DNA of 64,000 nucleotides from Paracoccaceae bacterium (GCA_958296035.1 OY282431.1:1553001-1617000); one strand, 5' to 3'; shown: positions 48,425 through 57,488, counted from the first letter of the stretch. The notes: generated by a model from the sequence alone, not told the origin. Numbers and translations are program-made.

Positions 48425-49098
48425 TGCAGCCCTTGACGTGCGAAAGGCGGGAACCGTTATCGGGGAAGGCATCGAATCTGGTTGTCTTTCTTCACGGATA
48501 CGGCGCCAACGGCGCCGACCTCCTTGGTCTCGCCGACTCACTCGCGGAGACTCTTCCCGATACACTTTTCGTGGCGCCCAACGCACCCCACAAATGTGAC
48601 CTTAATCCAGATGGACTCCAGTGGTTTTCACTCCCTGCCTTCGATGGAAGTTCGGCAATCAAGGCCGGGCGCACGCTGCAGGAATCAATATACTGCCTGA
48701 ACGACTTCATGATGCAGGAATTGCAGGCCAGTGAACTTGCCATCGGCGACACCATCCTGTTCGGCTTCTCCCAGGGCACGATGATTGCCCTTGATCTGGC
48801 TCCGCGGAGTGAGCATTGTTTTGCGGGCATCGTTGGTTTTGCCGGCCGCCTGAACAATCCTGCCATGCTGCACCGGGAAATTCGTTCCCGGCCTCCGGTC
48901 GTGTTGCTTCACGACCAGGACGATCCAGTGGTGCCATTTGAGTCGCTGCAGGAGGCGCAGGAGGCGTTGGTTGCGGAGGATTGCAGAGTCTACACCTATG
49001 CTTCAAGTGGCATTCAGCATGGGATTTCGCCTATTGGGCTCGGCATCGCCCTTCATTTCATGGTTCGCGAGTTCGAACGGGCAGGCAAACGGAATTGA
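48424..49098 (+). CDS. Phospholipase/carboxylesterase-family alpha/beta hydrolase
   Basis: Serine hydrolase of the abhydrolase_2 group (YpfH/acyl-protein thioesterase-like). 224 residues from the ATG at 48424. Oxyanion block VVFLHGYGANGADL at about 20-33; nucleophile Ser116 in FGFSQGTM; acid Asp in LLHDQDDPVVPF (166-167); His199 in SGIQHGIS. The natural substrate cannot be read from sequence. A longer frame from 48172 overlaps the glycosylase gene and is not used. The next gene (DUF924) begins 19 bases later, so the three form a likely operon. Confidence 0.9.
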   Translation: MQPLTCERREPLSGKASNLVVFLHGYGANGADLLGLADSLAETLPDTLFVAPNAPHKCDLNPDGLQWFSLPAFDGSSAIKAGRTLQESIYCLNDFMMQELQASELAIGDTILFGFSQGTMIALDLAPRSEHCFAGIVGFAGRLNNPAMLHREIRSRPPVVLLHDQDDPVVPFESLQEAQEALVAEDCRVYTYASSGIQHGISPIGLGIALHFMVREFERAGKRN

Positions 49099-49117
49099 GC
49101 AGATTGGAGAAAGAGAA

Positions 49118-49711
49118 TTGGCTAATTGGAAACAGGTGTTGGCGTTCTGGTTCGACGAACTGAAACCCGAGCAGCAATTCATGCAGGATGACGATGTGGA
49201 TGACAAGGTCCGCAACAGATTCCGGGGTCTTTGGGAGCAGGCCCGTAACGGGACTCTGGATCGCTGGCTGGACAACGAGGAGTCTGCGTTGGCTCTGGTG
49301 ATTGTTCTCGATCAATTCCCCCGAAACATGTTCCGCGGCGACAGGCGATCGTTTGCAAGCGATGAGAAAGCATTGACGGTGACGGGTGAGGCCATCAAGC
49401 GTCGGTTTGACCGCAAGGTTGCGGTGGGCAGGCGAATGTTCTTCTACCTCCCTTACATGCATGCGGAAGATCTTGACCTCCAGGACAGATGCAGCCATCT
49501 CATAGTTTCCAGGCTCGGTGATGCAGGCAAGGAAAACCTGATTCACGCCAAGGCGCACCGCAGAATTATCGAAAAATTCGGACGCTTTCCTTATCGAAAC
49601 GATGCGCTGGGCCGACAGACGAGTGTCGCTGAGCAGGACTGGATGAATCGGCGCGGCTACATGGGGGAGGTCGGCGCGGTGCGCGAGGCAGAATCCGACC
49701 AAGTGACCTGA
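49118..49711 (+). CDS. DUF924 family protein
   Basis: Conserved cytosolic protein of unknown role with a TPR-like helical fold. 197 residues. Typical DUF924 blocks: VLAFWFDELKPEQQF at the N-terminus, LALVIVLDQFPRNMFRGD in the middle, RMFFYLPYMHAEDLDLQDR, and IIEKFGRFPYRNDALGRQTS near the C-terminus. The start is taken as the TTG at 49118 because GGAGAAAGAG lies just upstream and the conserved part begins here; the frame is open further upstream inside the esterase gene. No function is assigned to the family. Confidence 0.85.
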   Translation: MANWKQVLAFWFDELKPEQQFMQDDDVDDKVRNRFRGLWEQARNGTLDRWLDNEESALALVIVLDQFPRNMFRGDRRSFASDEKALTVTGEAIKRRFDRKVAVGRRMFFYLPYMHAEDLDLQDRCSHLIVSRLGDAGKENLIHAKAHRRIIEKFGRFPYRNDALGRQTSVAEQDWMNRRGYMGEVGAVREAESDQVT

Positions 49712-49862
49712 TTGAACTTCCAGACACGGAATTATCAGGGCTGGCACCACTGGGTCTGCTATGGTGACATTCTGGCGTTTCATAATGCTGCCATTGCCGC
49801 GTGCTCGCGTTTGCCCGTTCACAACAGCAGGTAGCACTTGTCAGGGCGAAGCATCGGGCATC

Positions 49863-51466
49863 ACCGGCGATCGAAATCGTCGGATATCAACCTGACACAA
49901 GCATCTGTTCCGGTCGTGTCAATCGAGGGCCGGCTAGCGATGAACCGTCTCACTCGCTATTTGTAGGCCGTGACGGAGCATTTGGTCGACGGCAGTGCGG
50001 GGAGGGCATGGAGCTTGCAGGCGCAGACCGGATAGGGCAAGCTGTAAGGAGGAATCCGGAACAGTGGTTGGCCGTCATGAGCCGATGGAGGTGCCGGATG
50101 CGTTAACGCGCACGTACGGATCGATGCAAGGGCGTCGCGCAACCGACGGCTCTACCGCGACGACATCTTGGCCTCAATCCGACCACATTCACCTACTTTT
50201 CACAGGGACGGCTGGTGGCCTTGTGCCGGCTCTTTCGGTGCGCCATCAGCCATCAGAGTCTGTTCTTGAAGTTGATTCTGCAAAGTGCTAGAGCCAAGCT
50301 AATGTCTGATACACTTCTGATTATCGCCTCCCTTGGTGGCATCATTGTCCTGCTTTTCGGCTGGCAGATGAATGCCATGAATTCGCTCAAAAAGGACATA
50401 ACCGAACTGCGCGAGGAGACACACTCCAGCATTGCTGCCTTGCGCGACGAGATGCACTCCAGCATTGCCGCCTTGCGCGAGGACATGAACTCCAGCAATG
50501 AGGCTATGCGTACGGACATGAACACCAGCATTGCCGCCTTGCGCGACGAGATGCACTCAAGCATTGCCGCCTTGCGCGAGGACATGAACTCCAGCAATGA
50601 GGCTATGCGTACGGACATGAACACCAGCATTGCCGCCTTGCGCGACGAGATGCACTCAAGCAACGAGGTTATGCGTACGGACATGAACACCAGCATTGCC
50701 GCCTTGCGCGACGAGATGCACTCCAGCAACGAGGTTATGCGTACGGACATGAACACCAGCATTGCCGCCTTGCGCGACGAGATGCACTCCAGCAATGAGG
50801 CCTTGCGTGAGGATATCTCGGAACTGCGCAAGGATATTTCAGGGCTCGCCGAGCGTGTCGCCCGCATAGAGGGAATGCTGGTCGGGCCCCTGACACATCT
50901 GGGGCTTGCCCCCAGATTCAGCGAGGAGCAGCCAAGGGAGGTTGGCCAGGCCTGAAGCAGCAGTGCAGTTGTCGGCAACGGTTGTTATACGTACGGGTCG
51001 GCTCTGTTTGTGATGCGGTATGGTCAAGTTGACCGGATGTCGACGCCGATCCTGGTCTGCAGGGACGTGTACAGGGCATGTCACCGCCATGAGGTTGATC
51101 TTATTCTCCGGTAGCTTTCGCCATCGGTACCGTGGTCTGCGCGTGGTCTCGGCGGGTGGTAAACAGTGGTGGCCGGAGAGCTTCAAAGCCTGGCGGGTCC
51201 TGGCTCTGGATTGTGGCCACATTCGGACCTGACCTCGGGCGCAGCGTGGGCGTGGTCACAGATGTCGGCACTGTCCCACCGGGAGGATGCACCTGCCGGC
51301 GACTGTCAGGTTAAGCATGGGCATGAGAGGGTTCCCCTTGGGATAGGGTTAATCGTGACGGGGTGCCAGGAATGGAAATTCCCGAGAACCCATATCCCTA
51401 TACATGCCAAAGTAAGTGTCAGCGGCTCGGCTACTGACAGATTTCAGGCGGGGCAGGAAACCACCA
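49863..51466. repeat. Tandem duplication, unit 1 (1604 bp)
   Basis: Nearly identical to unit 2 at 51469-52850, head-to-tail with two bases between. The length difference of 222 bases is explained by seven 33-base repeats fewer in the unit 2 gene (231) and a 9-base insertion after its stop. The few other differences are single bases. Before its gene (49712-50301) and after it (50956-51466) I recognise no further gene, though one short plus-strand frame at 51020-51232 is conserved in both units simply because they are duplicates. Confidence 0.9.
50302..50955 (+). CDS. Membrane-anchored hendecad coiled-coil protein, copy 1 (12 repeats)
   Basis: 217 residues, unknown function. An N-terminal transmembrane segment (LLIIASLGGIIVLLFGW, about residues 4-20) is followed by a long coiled coil of 11-residue repeats: twelve consecutive units alternating types such as SSIAALRDEMH, SSIAALREDMN, SSNEAMRTDMN and TSIAALRDEMH. 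The tail DISELRKDISGLAERVARIE is a normal heptad coil, ending in an uncoiled segment, PLTHLGLAPRFSEEQPRE. The 11-residue period encoded by 33-base DNA repeats predicts a straight or slightly right-handed coil. The start is ATG 50302; frames run further upstream but lose the membrane segment as N-terminus. It is tandemly duplicated (see copy 2). Confidence 0.7.
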   Translation: MSDTLLIIASLGGIIVLLFGWQMNAMNSLKKDITELREETHSSIAALRDEMHSSIAALREDMNSSNEAMRTDMNTSIAALRDEMHSSIAALREDMNSSNEAMRTDMNTSIAALRDEMHSSNEVMRTDMNTSIAALRDEMHSSNEVMRTDMNTSIAALRDEMHSSNEALREDISELRKDISGLAERVARIEGMLVGPLTHLGLAPRFSEEQPREVGQA

Positions 51467-51468
51467 AT

Positions 51469-52850
51469 ACCGGCGATCGAAATCGTCGGATATCAACCTG
51501 ACACAAGCATCTGTTCCGGTCGTGTCAATCGAGGGCCGGCTAGCGATGAACCGTCTCACTCGCTATTTGTAGGCCGTGACGGAGCATTTGGTCGACGGCA
51601 GTGCGGGGAGGGCATGGAGCTTGCAGGCGCAGACCGGATAGGGCAAGCTGTAAGGAGGAATCCGGAACAGTGGTTGGCCGTCATGAGCCGATGGAGGTGC
51701 CGGATGCGTTAACGCGCACGTACGGATCGATGCAAGGGCGTCGCGCAACCGACGGCTCTACCGCGACGACATCTTGGCCTCAATCCGACCACATTCACCT
51801 ACTTTTCACAGGGACGGCTGGTGGCCTTGTGCCGGCTCTTTCGGTGCGCCATCAGCCATCAGAGTCTGTTCTTGAAGTTGATTCTGCAAAGTGCTAGAGC
51901 CAAGCTAATGTCTGATACACTTCTGATTATCGCCTCCCTTGGTGGCATCATTGTCCTGCTTTTCGGCTGGCAGATGAATGCCATGAATTCGCTCAAAAAG
52001 GACATAACCGAACTGCGCGAGGAGACACACTCCAGCATTGCTGCCTTGCGCGACGAGATGCACTCCAGCATTGCCGCCTTGCGCGAGGACATGAACTCCA
52101 GCAACGAGGTTATGCGTACGGACATGAACACCAGCATTGCCGCCTTGCGCGACGAGATGCACTCCAGCAACGAGGCTATGCGTGAGGATATCTCGGAACT
52201 GCGCAAGGATATTTCAGGGCTCGCCGAGCGTGTCGCCCGCATAGAGGGAATGCTGGTCGGGCCCCTGACGCATCTGGGGCTTGCCCCCAGATTCAGCGAG
52301 GAGCAGCCAAGGGAGGTTGGCCAAGTCTGAAGGCGAGGCGGCAGCAGTGCAGTTGTCGGCAACGGTTGTTATACGTACGGGTCGGCTCTGTTTGTGATGC
52401 GGTATGGTCACGTTGACCGGATGTCGACGCCGATCCTGGTCTGCAGGGACGTGTACAGGGCATGTCACCGCCATGAGGTTGATCTTATTCTCCGGTAGCT
52501 TTCGCCATCGGTACCGTGGTCTGCGCGTGGTCTCGGCGGGTGGTAAACAGTGGTGGCCGGAGAGCTTCAAAGCCTGGCGGGTCCTGGCTCTGGATTGTGG
52601 CCACATTCGGACCTGACCTCGGGCGCAGCGTGGGCGTGGTCACAGATGTCGGCACTGTCCCACCGGGAGGATGCACCTGCCGGCGACTGTCAGGTTAAGC
52701 ATGGGCATGAGAGGGTTCCCCTTGGGATAGGGTTAATCGTGACGGGGTGCCAGGAATGGAAATTCCCGAGAACCCATATCTCTATACATGCCAAAGTAAG
52801 TGTCAGCGGCTCGGCTACTGACCGATTTCGGGCGGGGCAGGAAACCACCA
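51469..52850. repeat. Tandem duplication, unit 2 (1382 bp)
   Basis: Second copy of the unit at 49863-51466, beginning at the shared ACCGGCGATCG and ending at GAAACCACCA. Apart from the repeat-number change it differs by only a handful of bases, for example TATCTCTAT against TATCCCTAT. That implies recent duplication. Confidence 0.9.
51908..52330 (+). CDS. Membrane-anchored hendecad coiled-coil protein, copy 2 (5 repeats)
   Basis: 140 residues. It matches copy 1 in the membrane segment and C-terminal tail but has five 11-residue repeats instead of twelve: SSIAALRDEMH, SSIAALREDMN, SSNEVMRTDMN, TSIAALRDEMH, SSNEAMREDIS. The 77-residue shortening is exactly seven units, so the reading frame is preserved. 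This points to slippage or unequal recombination within the 33-base repeats after the gene duplication. Role unknown; a membrane-tethered spacer or sensor is a guess only. Confidence 0.7.
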   Translation: MSDTLLIIASLGGIIVLLFGWQMNAMNSLKKDITELREETHSSIAALRDEMHSSIAALREDMNSSNEVMRTDMNTSIAALRDEMHSSNEAMREDISELRKDISGLAERVARIEGMLVGPLTHLGLAPRFSEEQPREVGQV

Positions 52851-52995
52851 GTCTCTGTGTAGATAGCCAACTTCGTCGACGGGCCCATGCGACCTGATGC
52901 TGACGAGCGATCCTCGTTACAACTGCTGACGCAAATCGAAGTCCAGTGGGCCCTTGACAGCCACACCGCACAATTCCACATGGCGGTGGAGGCTT
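52851..52995. other. Short gap before the methyltransferase stop
   Basis: 145 bases between the duplicated block and the methyltransferase. Nothing recognised. Confidence 0.3.
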
Positions 52996-53754
52996 TCAGC
53001 CGTTCACGTCGCAGCCCAGAAAGTTGCGATCGTAGTTGATAGCTGCCTGCATTACCGAAAACGAACCGGCGGCTGGATCCACGATGAAGTCACCGCGGTG
53101 ACTGACCGCTCTCAGCAACTGGCCCTGGAGTTCAACCGGCTTCGAATGTGGGTGTTCAGCCTTGTTGAAGGGTCTTTCCTTGAAAACGTCGGGAATGTTG
53201 TGAATCTTCCAGACACCCTTCGCCCTGCGCGGGATCTTTTGCAGCACGACACAGTATTCTGCCCGCCGGCGAGTACGGTAGCCCATACCAAGCGTGCCCT
53301 TGTCCCAGGTCACCAGATCCACAGTTTCCAGGTCGGTGTGATCGAACCAGTTGGCGATGCCGGTGCACAGGTGATACTTGTCGACCCACAGGAACAGATG
53401 GCCCGATGGGATCAGCACACGACCGATGGCACCAATGAAGTTGCCGATAACCTTCTCCGACATCTGTGCCAGCGCCAGCCGCCGCCGGCCTCTCGTGCGA
53501 CCTTCGTTGCCGTATTTCAGCCTTTCAAGCACACCCCGATACTGTGGATCGAAAAACGCTACCGGAATGGATGTTTCAGGCAACAGGGACAGGAAGTGCA
53601 GGCCGTCCATCCTGAGCCGTGCATTGGGCACCAGGTCCGGCAACAATTCAAGATCCGGTGCCTCAAGAGACCGTTCGAAAGAATATACCGTGTTCGAGGA
53701 GGTTTTCCTGGACTTCGGTATGGGCTCGATGAATGGCTGTATTCTGGTCGTCAT
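52996..53754 (-). CDS. DNA methyltransferase of the N4-cytosine/N6-adenine type, solitary
   Basis: S-adenosylmethionine-dependent DNA base methylase. From the ATG at 53754 it has 252 residues. The catalytic motif IV is DPQY at 69-72 (FFDPQYRGVLERLKYGNEG), replacing the common DPPY. The SAM-binding motif I, DPAAGSFSVM, is near the C-terminus at about 226-235, after HPHSKPVELQ, giving the beta-class order (catalytic motif before SAM motif). A central segment is PSGHLFLWVDKYHL. No restriction enzyme gene adjoins, so it is an orphan methylase; its target is unknown. Motifs I and IV are intact. It lies downstream of the tandem duplication on the opposite strand. Confidence 0.85.
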   Translation of the reverse strand: MTTRIQPFIEPIPKSRKTSSNTVYSFERSLEAPDLELLPDLVPNARLRMDGLHFLSLLPETSIPVAFFDPQYRGVLERLKYGNEGRTRGRRRLALAQMSEKVIGNFIGAIGRVLIPSGHLFLWVDKYHLCTGIANWFDHTDLETVDLVTWDKGTLGMGYRTRRRAEYCVVLQKIPRRAKGVWKIHNIPDVFKERPFNKAEHPHSKPVELQGQLLRAVSHRGDFIVDPAAGSFSVMQAAINYDRNFLGCDVNG

Positions 53755-53837
53755 CAGGATTCGCAATAGTCGCATTGCACCAGTGATGCAAAGAATCGGC
53801 GAGGTATTGCACAGCTGGTGGCGGCAATTCCAGGTCT

Positions 53838-53924
53838 ATTGCCCGCCGATGCAAGGATCGAGTTATGTTAGCGCAGGTATGAGAGTGTGCTTCGCCCAAT
53901 TGCCCGCCGATGCAAGGATCGAGT
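53838..53924. repeat. 26-base direct repeat upstream of the methyltransferase
   Basis: The same 26 bases, beginning ATTGCCCGCCGATGC and ending GATCGAGT, occur at 53838-53863 and 53899-53924, 61 bases apart. They are in the 277-base gap upstream of the methyltransferase gene (minus strand) and could be regulatory or simply a local duplication. No gene was seen in the gap. Confidence 0.7.
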
Positions 53925-54031
53925 CCGACACTGCGATTGGGAAACGCATGGGCTGACGGTTCGACCAGGCAAGCCTGCCGTTCAGATTGGCAGATGCCTG
54001 CGATGGACCGTGTTGTCGGATTTCCGGTCGA

Positions 54032-54949
54032 TCAGATCAGTAATGCTGCCAGCAGGACTAGCCCCGAAAATCCGGCCCACGCCTTCCGGATGAGCAGGAT
54101 TGCGTTGTCAAGATCAACTTCCGTAAGCTGGTGGCGACCCGGTTCATTGATGTAGGGGTAATCGCGGGCCTCGCTGTCATAGGTTCTCGGTCCGGACAGG
54201 GAAATGCCCAGTACCAGGGCAACTGCTGCCTCGGGCCATCCGGCATTGGGCGAACGGTGTTTGCCAGCATCTGCGAGAATGCGTTTCCAGTCCGCGAGAG
54301 GCTGTTTCCAGAGCTTGATCAGAACGGCACTAAGGCGAGCAGGGATCCAGTTGAGAAGATCATCAAGCCTGGCAAACGACCAGCCAAAATCGCCAAACCG
54401 TTCATTCTTGTATCCGACCATGCTGTCGGCGGTGTTGACAAGCTTGTACACCAGCAGCCCCGGCAGTCCGCCAGCCAGGTACCAGAATGCAGGCGCCACA
54501 ATGCCGTCAGAAAAGCTCTCGGCCACGCTTTCGACGGCGGCTCGCACGACGTCGCTCCTGTCAAGTCCGGAAGTATCACGTCCGACGATACGAGCGACAA
54601 TAGCGCGGCCTTCTGCAAGGCTGAGGCGCAGGCCACTTGCAACCGCCCTGGCATGCTGGACCAGGCTCTTCTGACAGATCATGATGGCAACCACGACCAC
54701 CTCGACCAAACCAAACAGTGAAACCTGCTGCAGCACAAAGCCGATTGCAACCATACCCAGGCACAGGGGAACCAGGAGCAGGATGCCCTTGAGCTTCCTG
54801 TGGCTGCCGTGGTTTAGCCGCTCCTCGCCCAAGGTAATCAGCCTGCCCATCAGCTCGACCGGGTGCGGGACCCGCTGCCACAAGAAGCGCGGCTCGCCCA
54901 GTGCGCCGTCGGCAAGTAGTGCCAGAAACAGGATAAGCGGAGGATCCAA
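54032..54949 (-). CDS. cobD: Adenosylcobinamide-phosphate synthase (CbiB/CobD), cobalamin biosynthesis
   Basis: Inner-membrane enzyme that attaches the aminopropanol arm to adenosylcobyric acid. About 305 residues with several transmembrane helices. Blocks seen: ALLADGALGEPRFLWQRVPHPVELMGRLI at the N-terminus (written here over its length for orientation, residues about 8-36), then AVESVAESFSDGIVAPAFWY and LVNTADSMVGYKNERFGDFGWSFARLDDL. I choose the TTG at 54949 because GGAGG lies six bases upstream and the family sequence starts there; a TTG at 55000 overlapping the rnhB stop is the longest alternative. No other cobalamin gene is in the window. Regulation by a cobalamin riboswitch is unlikely as it sits directly behind rnhB. 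Confidence 0.9.
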   Translation of the reverse strand: MDPPLILFLALLADGALGEPRFLWQRVPHPVELMGRLITLGEERLNHGSHRKLKGILLLVPLCLGMVAIGFVLQQVSLFGLVEVVVVAIMICQKSLVQHARAVASGLRLSLAEGRAIVARIVGRDTSGLDRSDVVRAAVESVAESFSDGIVAPAFWYLAGGLPGLLVYKLVNTADSMVGYKNERFGDFGWSFARLDDLLNWIPARLSAVLIKLWKQPLADWKRILADAGKHRSPNAGWPEAAVALVLGISLSGPRTYDSEARDYPYINEPGRHQLTEVDLDNAILLIRKAWAGFSGLVLLAALLI

Positions 54950-54996
54950 GCTATCCTCCAGGCAGGCGATGTATTGACCGTCGCAATGCGAAACCC

Positions 54997-55629
54997 TCAA
55001 TACAGCCTGTCTTGAACATCGAATGCCTTTACCGGTGCAAAGGTTCGTCGATGGTGGCAGGTGATGCCCGCTGCAGAAATCGCCTCCATGTGGCCGGCGG
55101 TTCCGTAGCCCTTGTTCCGGTGCCAGCCATAGGCCGGAAAATCCTCGGCCAGACGGATCATCATACGGTCACGCTCCACCTTGGCGATGATGGACGCCGC
55201 AGCTATGGAGACCGATAGGGTGTCACCGCGGGTTACACTGTGGGCCGGAGAGCCAAGGTCGCGTGGCAACTGGTTGCCGTCGACCAGCACGTAGTCAGGA
55301 GAAGAAGACAGTTTTCCACATGCAGACGTCATGGCCTTCATGGTCGCGGCAAGTACATTGATCTCTTCGATCATTCTCGTGCTAACTGAGGCAAAGGCAA
55401 CCCTGGCAAGGGCATGGATTTCTTCGTAGAGTTCCTCACGCCGTTTCCAGGACAGCTTCTTCGAGTCGTTCAGGCCAGCAGGGATGTTGGCGAGGTCAAG
55501 GACCACAGCCGCCGCCACCACAGGACCTGCGAGAGCACCTCTGCCAGCTTCATCAATACCGGCGATAGACCGGTAGCCGCGAGAGCGAAGTTCCCTCTCG
55601 AGTGTCATGTCAGGCAATTGGTCTGTCAT
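54997..55629 (-). CDS. rnhB: Ribonuclease HII
   Basis: Removes ribonucleotides and RNA from RNA/DNA hybrids. 210 residues. The metal-binding DEAGRGALAGPVVAAAVVL block is at about 22-40, with further acidic residues in YVLVDGNQLP and in SIAAASIIAKVERDRMM. The end GWHRNKGYGTAGHMEAI matches the family. It lies nine bases after the DUF2783 gene and abuts cobD. Complete. Confidence 0.95.
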   Translation of the reverse strand: MTDQLPDMTLERELRSRGYRSIAGIDEAGRGALAGPVVAAAVVLDLANIPAGLNDSKKLSWKRREELYEEIHALARVAFASVSTRMIEEINVLAATMKAMTSACGKLSSSPDYVLVDGNQLPRDLGSPAHSVTRGDTLSVSIAAASIIAKVERDRMMIRLAEDFPAYGWHRNKGYGTAGHMEAISAAGITCHHRRTFAPVKAFDVQDRLY

Positions 55630-55638
55630 GTCACCGGT

Positions 55639-55848
55639 CTATGGTCCGTTCCGGACGACATGGCGGCAAAGCCTGATTGCTTCGGAAACCACCTTCCTGT
55701 CGCCAATCTGATTGCTCAAGGTTACGAGCATCAGGACCGCATATTCAAGTTTCTGGTCATCCGACAGATCCTCGAACGAACCAAGCAAATCCTGGTACAA
55801 CTCATCCACATGGGGCGGGGCGCGGTTCATTTTCAGTTCGGCAGTCAT
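55639..55848 (-). CDS. DUF2783 family small protein
   Basis: 69 residues, unknown function. Typical of DUF2783: a short helical protein with HVDELYQDLLGSFEDLS, then a run ending LVTLSNQIGDRKVVSEAI. In other genomes this family sits directly behind aromatic-ring FAD monooxygenase genes. Here the monooxygenase is reduced to its C-terminal piece (next entry), and the DUF2783 start overlaps that piece by four bases, so the gene has probably lost its functional partner. The gene itself looks intact. Confidence 0.7.
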   Translation of the reverse strand: MTAELKMNRAPPHVDELYQDLLGSFEDLSDDQKLEYAVLMLVTLSNQIGDRKVVSEAIRLCRHVVRNGP

Positions 55849-56040
55849 CGCTTGCCTTCGTAAACCTCCTTTATCGCTGATCTCAATTCGTCGTCCGAGG
55901 TGCGCAGCCAGCGCCCTGCGATAACCTGATCCGGACGCACCAAATAGACCGCCTTCCGGCCCTGCCCCAGGTATCGCTGCCGCACAAACGCATTGATCTC
56001 AACATGCAGGGGCCTGGAGCCTATCAATGTATCACACTTT
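55845..56040 (-). pseudogene. FAD-dependent aromatic monooxygenase, C-terminal stump cut by a transposon remnant
   Basis: The last 60-odd codons read LIGSRPLHVEINAFVRQRYL, then YLVRPDQVIAGRWLRTSDDE, then a normal end. YLVRPDQVxAxRW is the C-terminal signature of PheA/TfdB/MhpA-type flavin hydroxylases. Upstream of about 56040 the frame runs into transposase sequence, so more than 400 residues of the enzyme are missing. The overlap with the DUF2783 gene is preserved. The left boundary is approximate. Confidence 0.8.
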
Positions 56041-56850
56041 ATTCGTGTTTCCCTTGCGTCTCCCATTCCATGTAGGCCCGGTGACCAAACACCGCGGTTG
56101 ACAGTATTTGCAACCCTTCCCACAGCTTCTGCGTCCCCGGTAGCGGCTGCCGTTTCGATGGATGAAACCCTGCCAGGCCGGCGGTCAGCACCACAAATCG
56201 CTCCATGGTCATCATCGCAGGCGGGTCCCGTGCCTTGCAAAAGCCATGCTTCCAGGCCAGCGCCTGCAACACCTTGATCTCATCCGCCTCAGCCACCAGG
56301 CCCGCACTGTCCTCGTTCAGTATGCGCAGCACCTTGCGACACGAGACCGGCATTCCCATCGCCCGCAGCATCGCCGTGATGCGGGCCACCGTCGACTGGC
56401 CCTGATGATAGAGCATGAGCACAAACGCCTTCATGCCAGGCCCGTACTGCTCCCGCCGACAGGTCACCTCCTAGGCATACAACACAACCTCCCGCACAGT
56501 GTGCGGCTGATAGCCCTTGAATACCGCACCGGCCGGCACCTTCGCTGCCTTCACCACCTGCGTGCGCTTGCGTAGCCGCTCGTCAGAGGAGCGCCGACCG
56601 CGACCCCTCTTCCGGTCACCCTTGCCCTTACCCTGCTGACCACCGGCGCCCGACCGCGATGACCCCTTGCCCGACGCCAGGCCGCTCGGCTTCATACGTG
56701 GCCGGGGCGGGCGCTACCTGAGCCGCCTGGTCTCGTCCTCCAGGGCCTCGACCAGCTCCCGGAGCTCGCTGAGCCGGGCCGTGAAGCCGGCAAGCTGCTG
56801 CTCCCGCGCGGCAAGCTCGGCGACCAATGCCGCATGGCTATAACCCCAAT
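56039..56850 (-). pseudogene. IS66-like transposase, decayed and truncated
   Basis: Minus-strand pieces, in order from 56850 down: a coiled-coil N-terminus (HAALVAELAAREQQLAGF, then RLSELRELVEALEDETRRLR and a stop), then a basic stretch beginning MKPSGLASGKGSSRSG, then AKVPAGAVFKGYQPHTVREV and a stop. Next come YGPGMKAFVLMLYHQGQSTV and VLRILNEDSAGLVAEADEIK, and finally a divergent end with TQKLWEGLQILSTAVFGHRA. These blocks match a family of large IS66-related transposases, but the catalytic DDE region is missing. It abuts the monooxygenase stump and probably interrupted that gene. Boundaries are approximate. Confidence 0.75.
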
Positions 56851-56979
56851 AATGATAACTGTGCGAATCACCCAAGCCCCATAGAATCAATTAATGAGTC
56901 AAAAGGGAATCCCCCGAGGTAAAAGATCTTCGGTGTCCACAACAAACGGATTGTCTTCCGGTCACTGCAAGCGCAGAAC

Positions 56980-57315
56980 TCAACCGTACCTACAATCCCT
57001 GGAAGTTGCCCCTATTACGTTGCGAACGCCCAGCGTGCCTGCGTTCTGGAGCTTGAAAGAAAAGTACAGGACTGCCGTGAAAGGCGGACAATTACCCTTC
57101 GGCAGCAGCGTCCATTGGCTCCCCGTCGTCTCTATGGACTGGATGGCATCCGAGACATACTGCGTAGCGGTGTTGCGCGGTCGGACACGCTTGCAGGATT
57201 TCGACATGTAGGGTGCAACAAGAATCCATTCATCATCTGAGTCACTTGCATAACTCCGGCTGCTTCTGTCATAGCGGGGGCAAGCGGTTTCAGTCCAACG
57301 CATCGTATTCTCCAT
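56980..57315 (-). pseudogene. IS5-family transposase N-terminal fragment
   Basis: A minus-strand frame reading MRWTETACPRYDRSSRSYAS, then DDEWILVAPYMSK, AIQSIETTGSQWTLLPKGNC, PPFTAVLYFSFKLQNAG. This is the N-terminal domain of IS5-type transposases, with several diverged positions. The protein ends prematurely and no catalytic C-terminal half follows to the left, so the element is dead. It lies between the IS66-like remnant and lpdA. Confidence 0.75.
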
Positions 57316-57488
57316 GATTTGAGCTCACACGGAAAGTATCAACCTCTTGAAATCACTCAGCATAATTTCCGAATGGACTCTGAGACCTGCGCCTCCGGAC
57401 GCGAGATCAGCCGCTGAACCGGTTGGACCGCAGCTTAACGCAGGATTGGTAAAGGTTCAGTTGCAGACCGCATGGGAGTCGGGGACAA

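Noticed and set aside
50253-50978. Long minus-strand ORF with repeats such as ISSRKAAMLVFMSVRI
   Set aside because: It is the complement of the 33-base repeats of the plus-strand coiled-coil gene. The plus reading has a membrane segment and a clean hendecad pattern.
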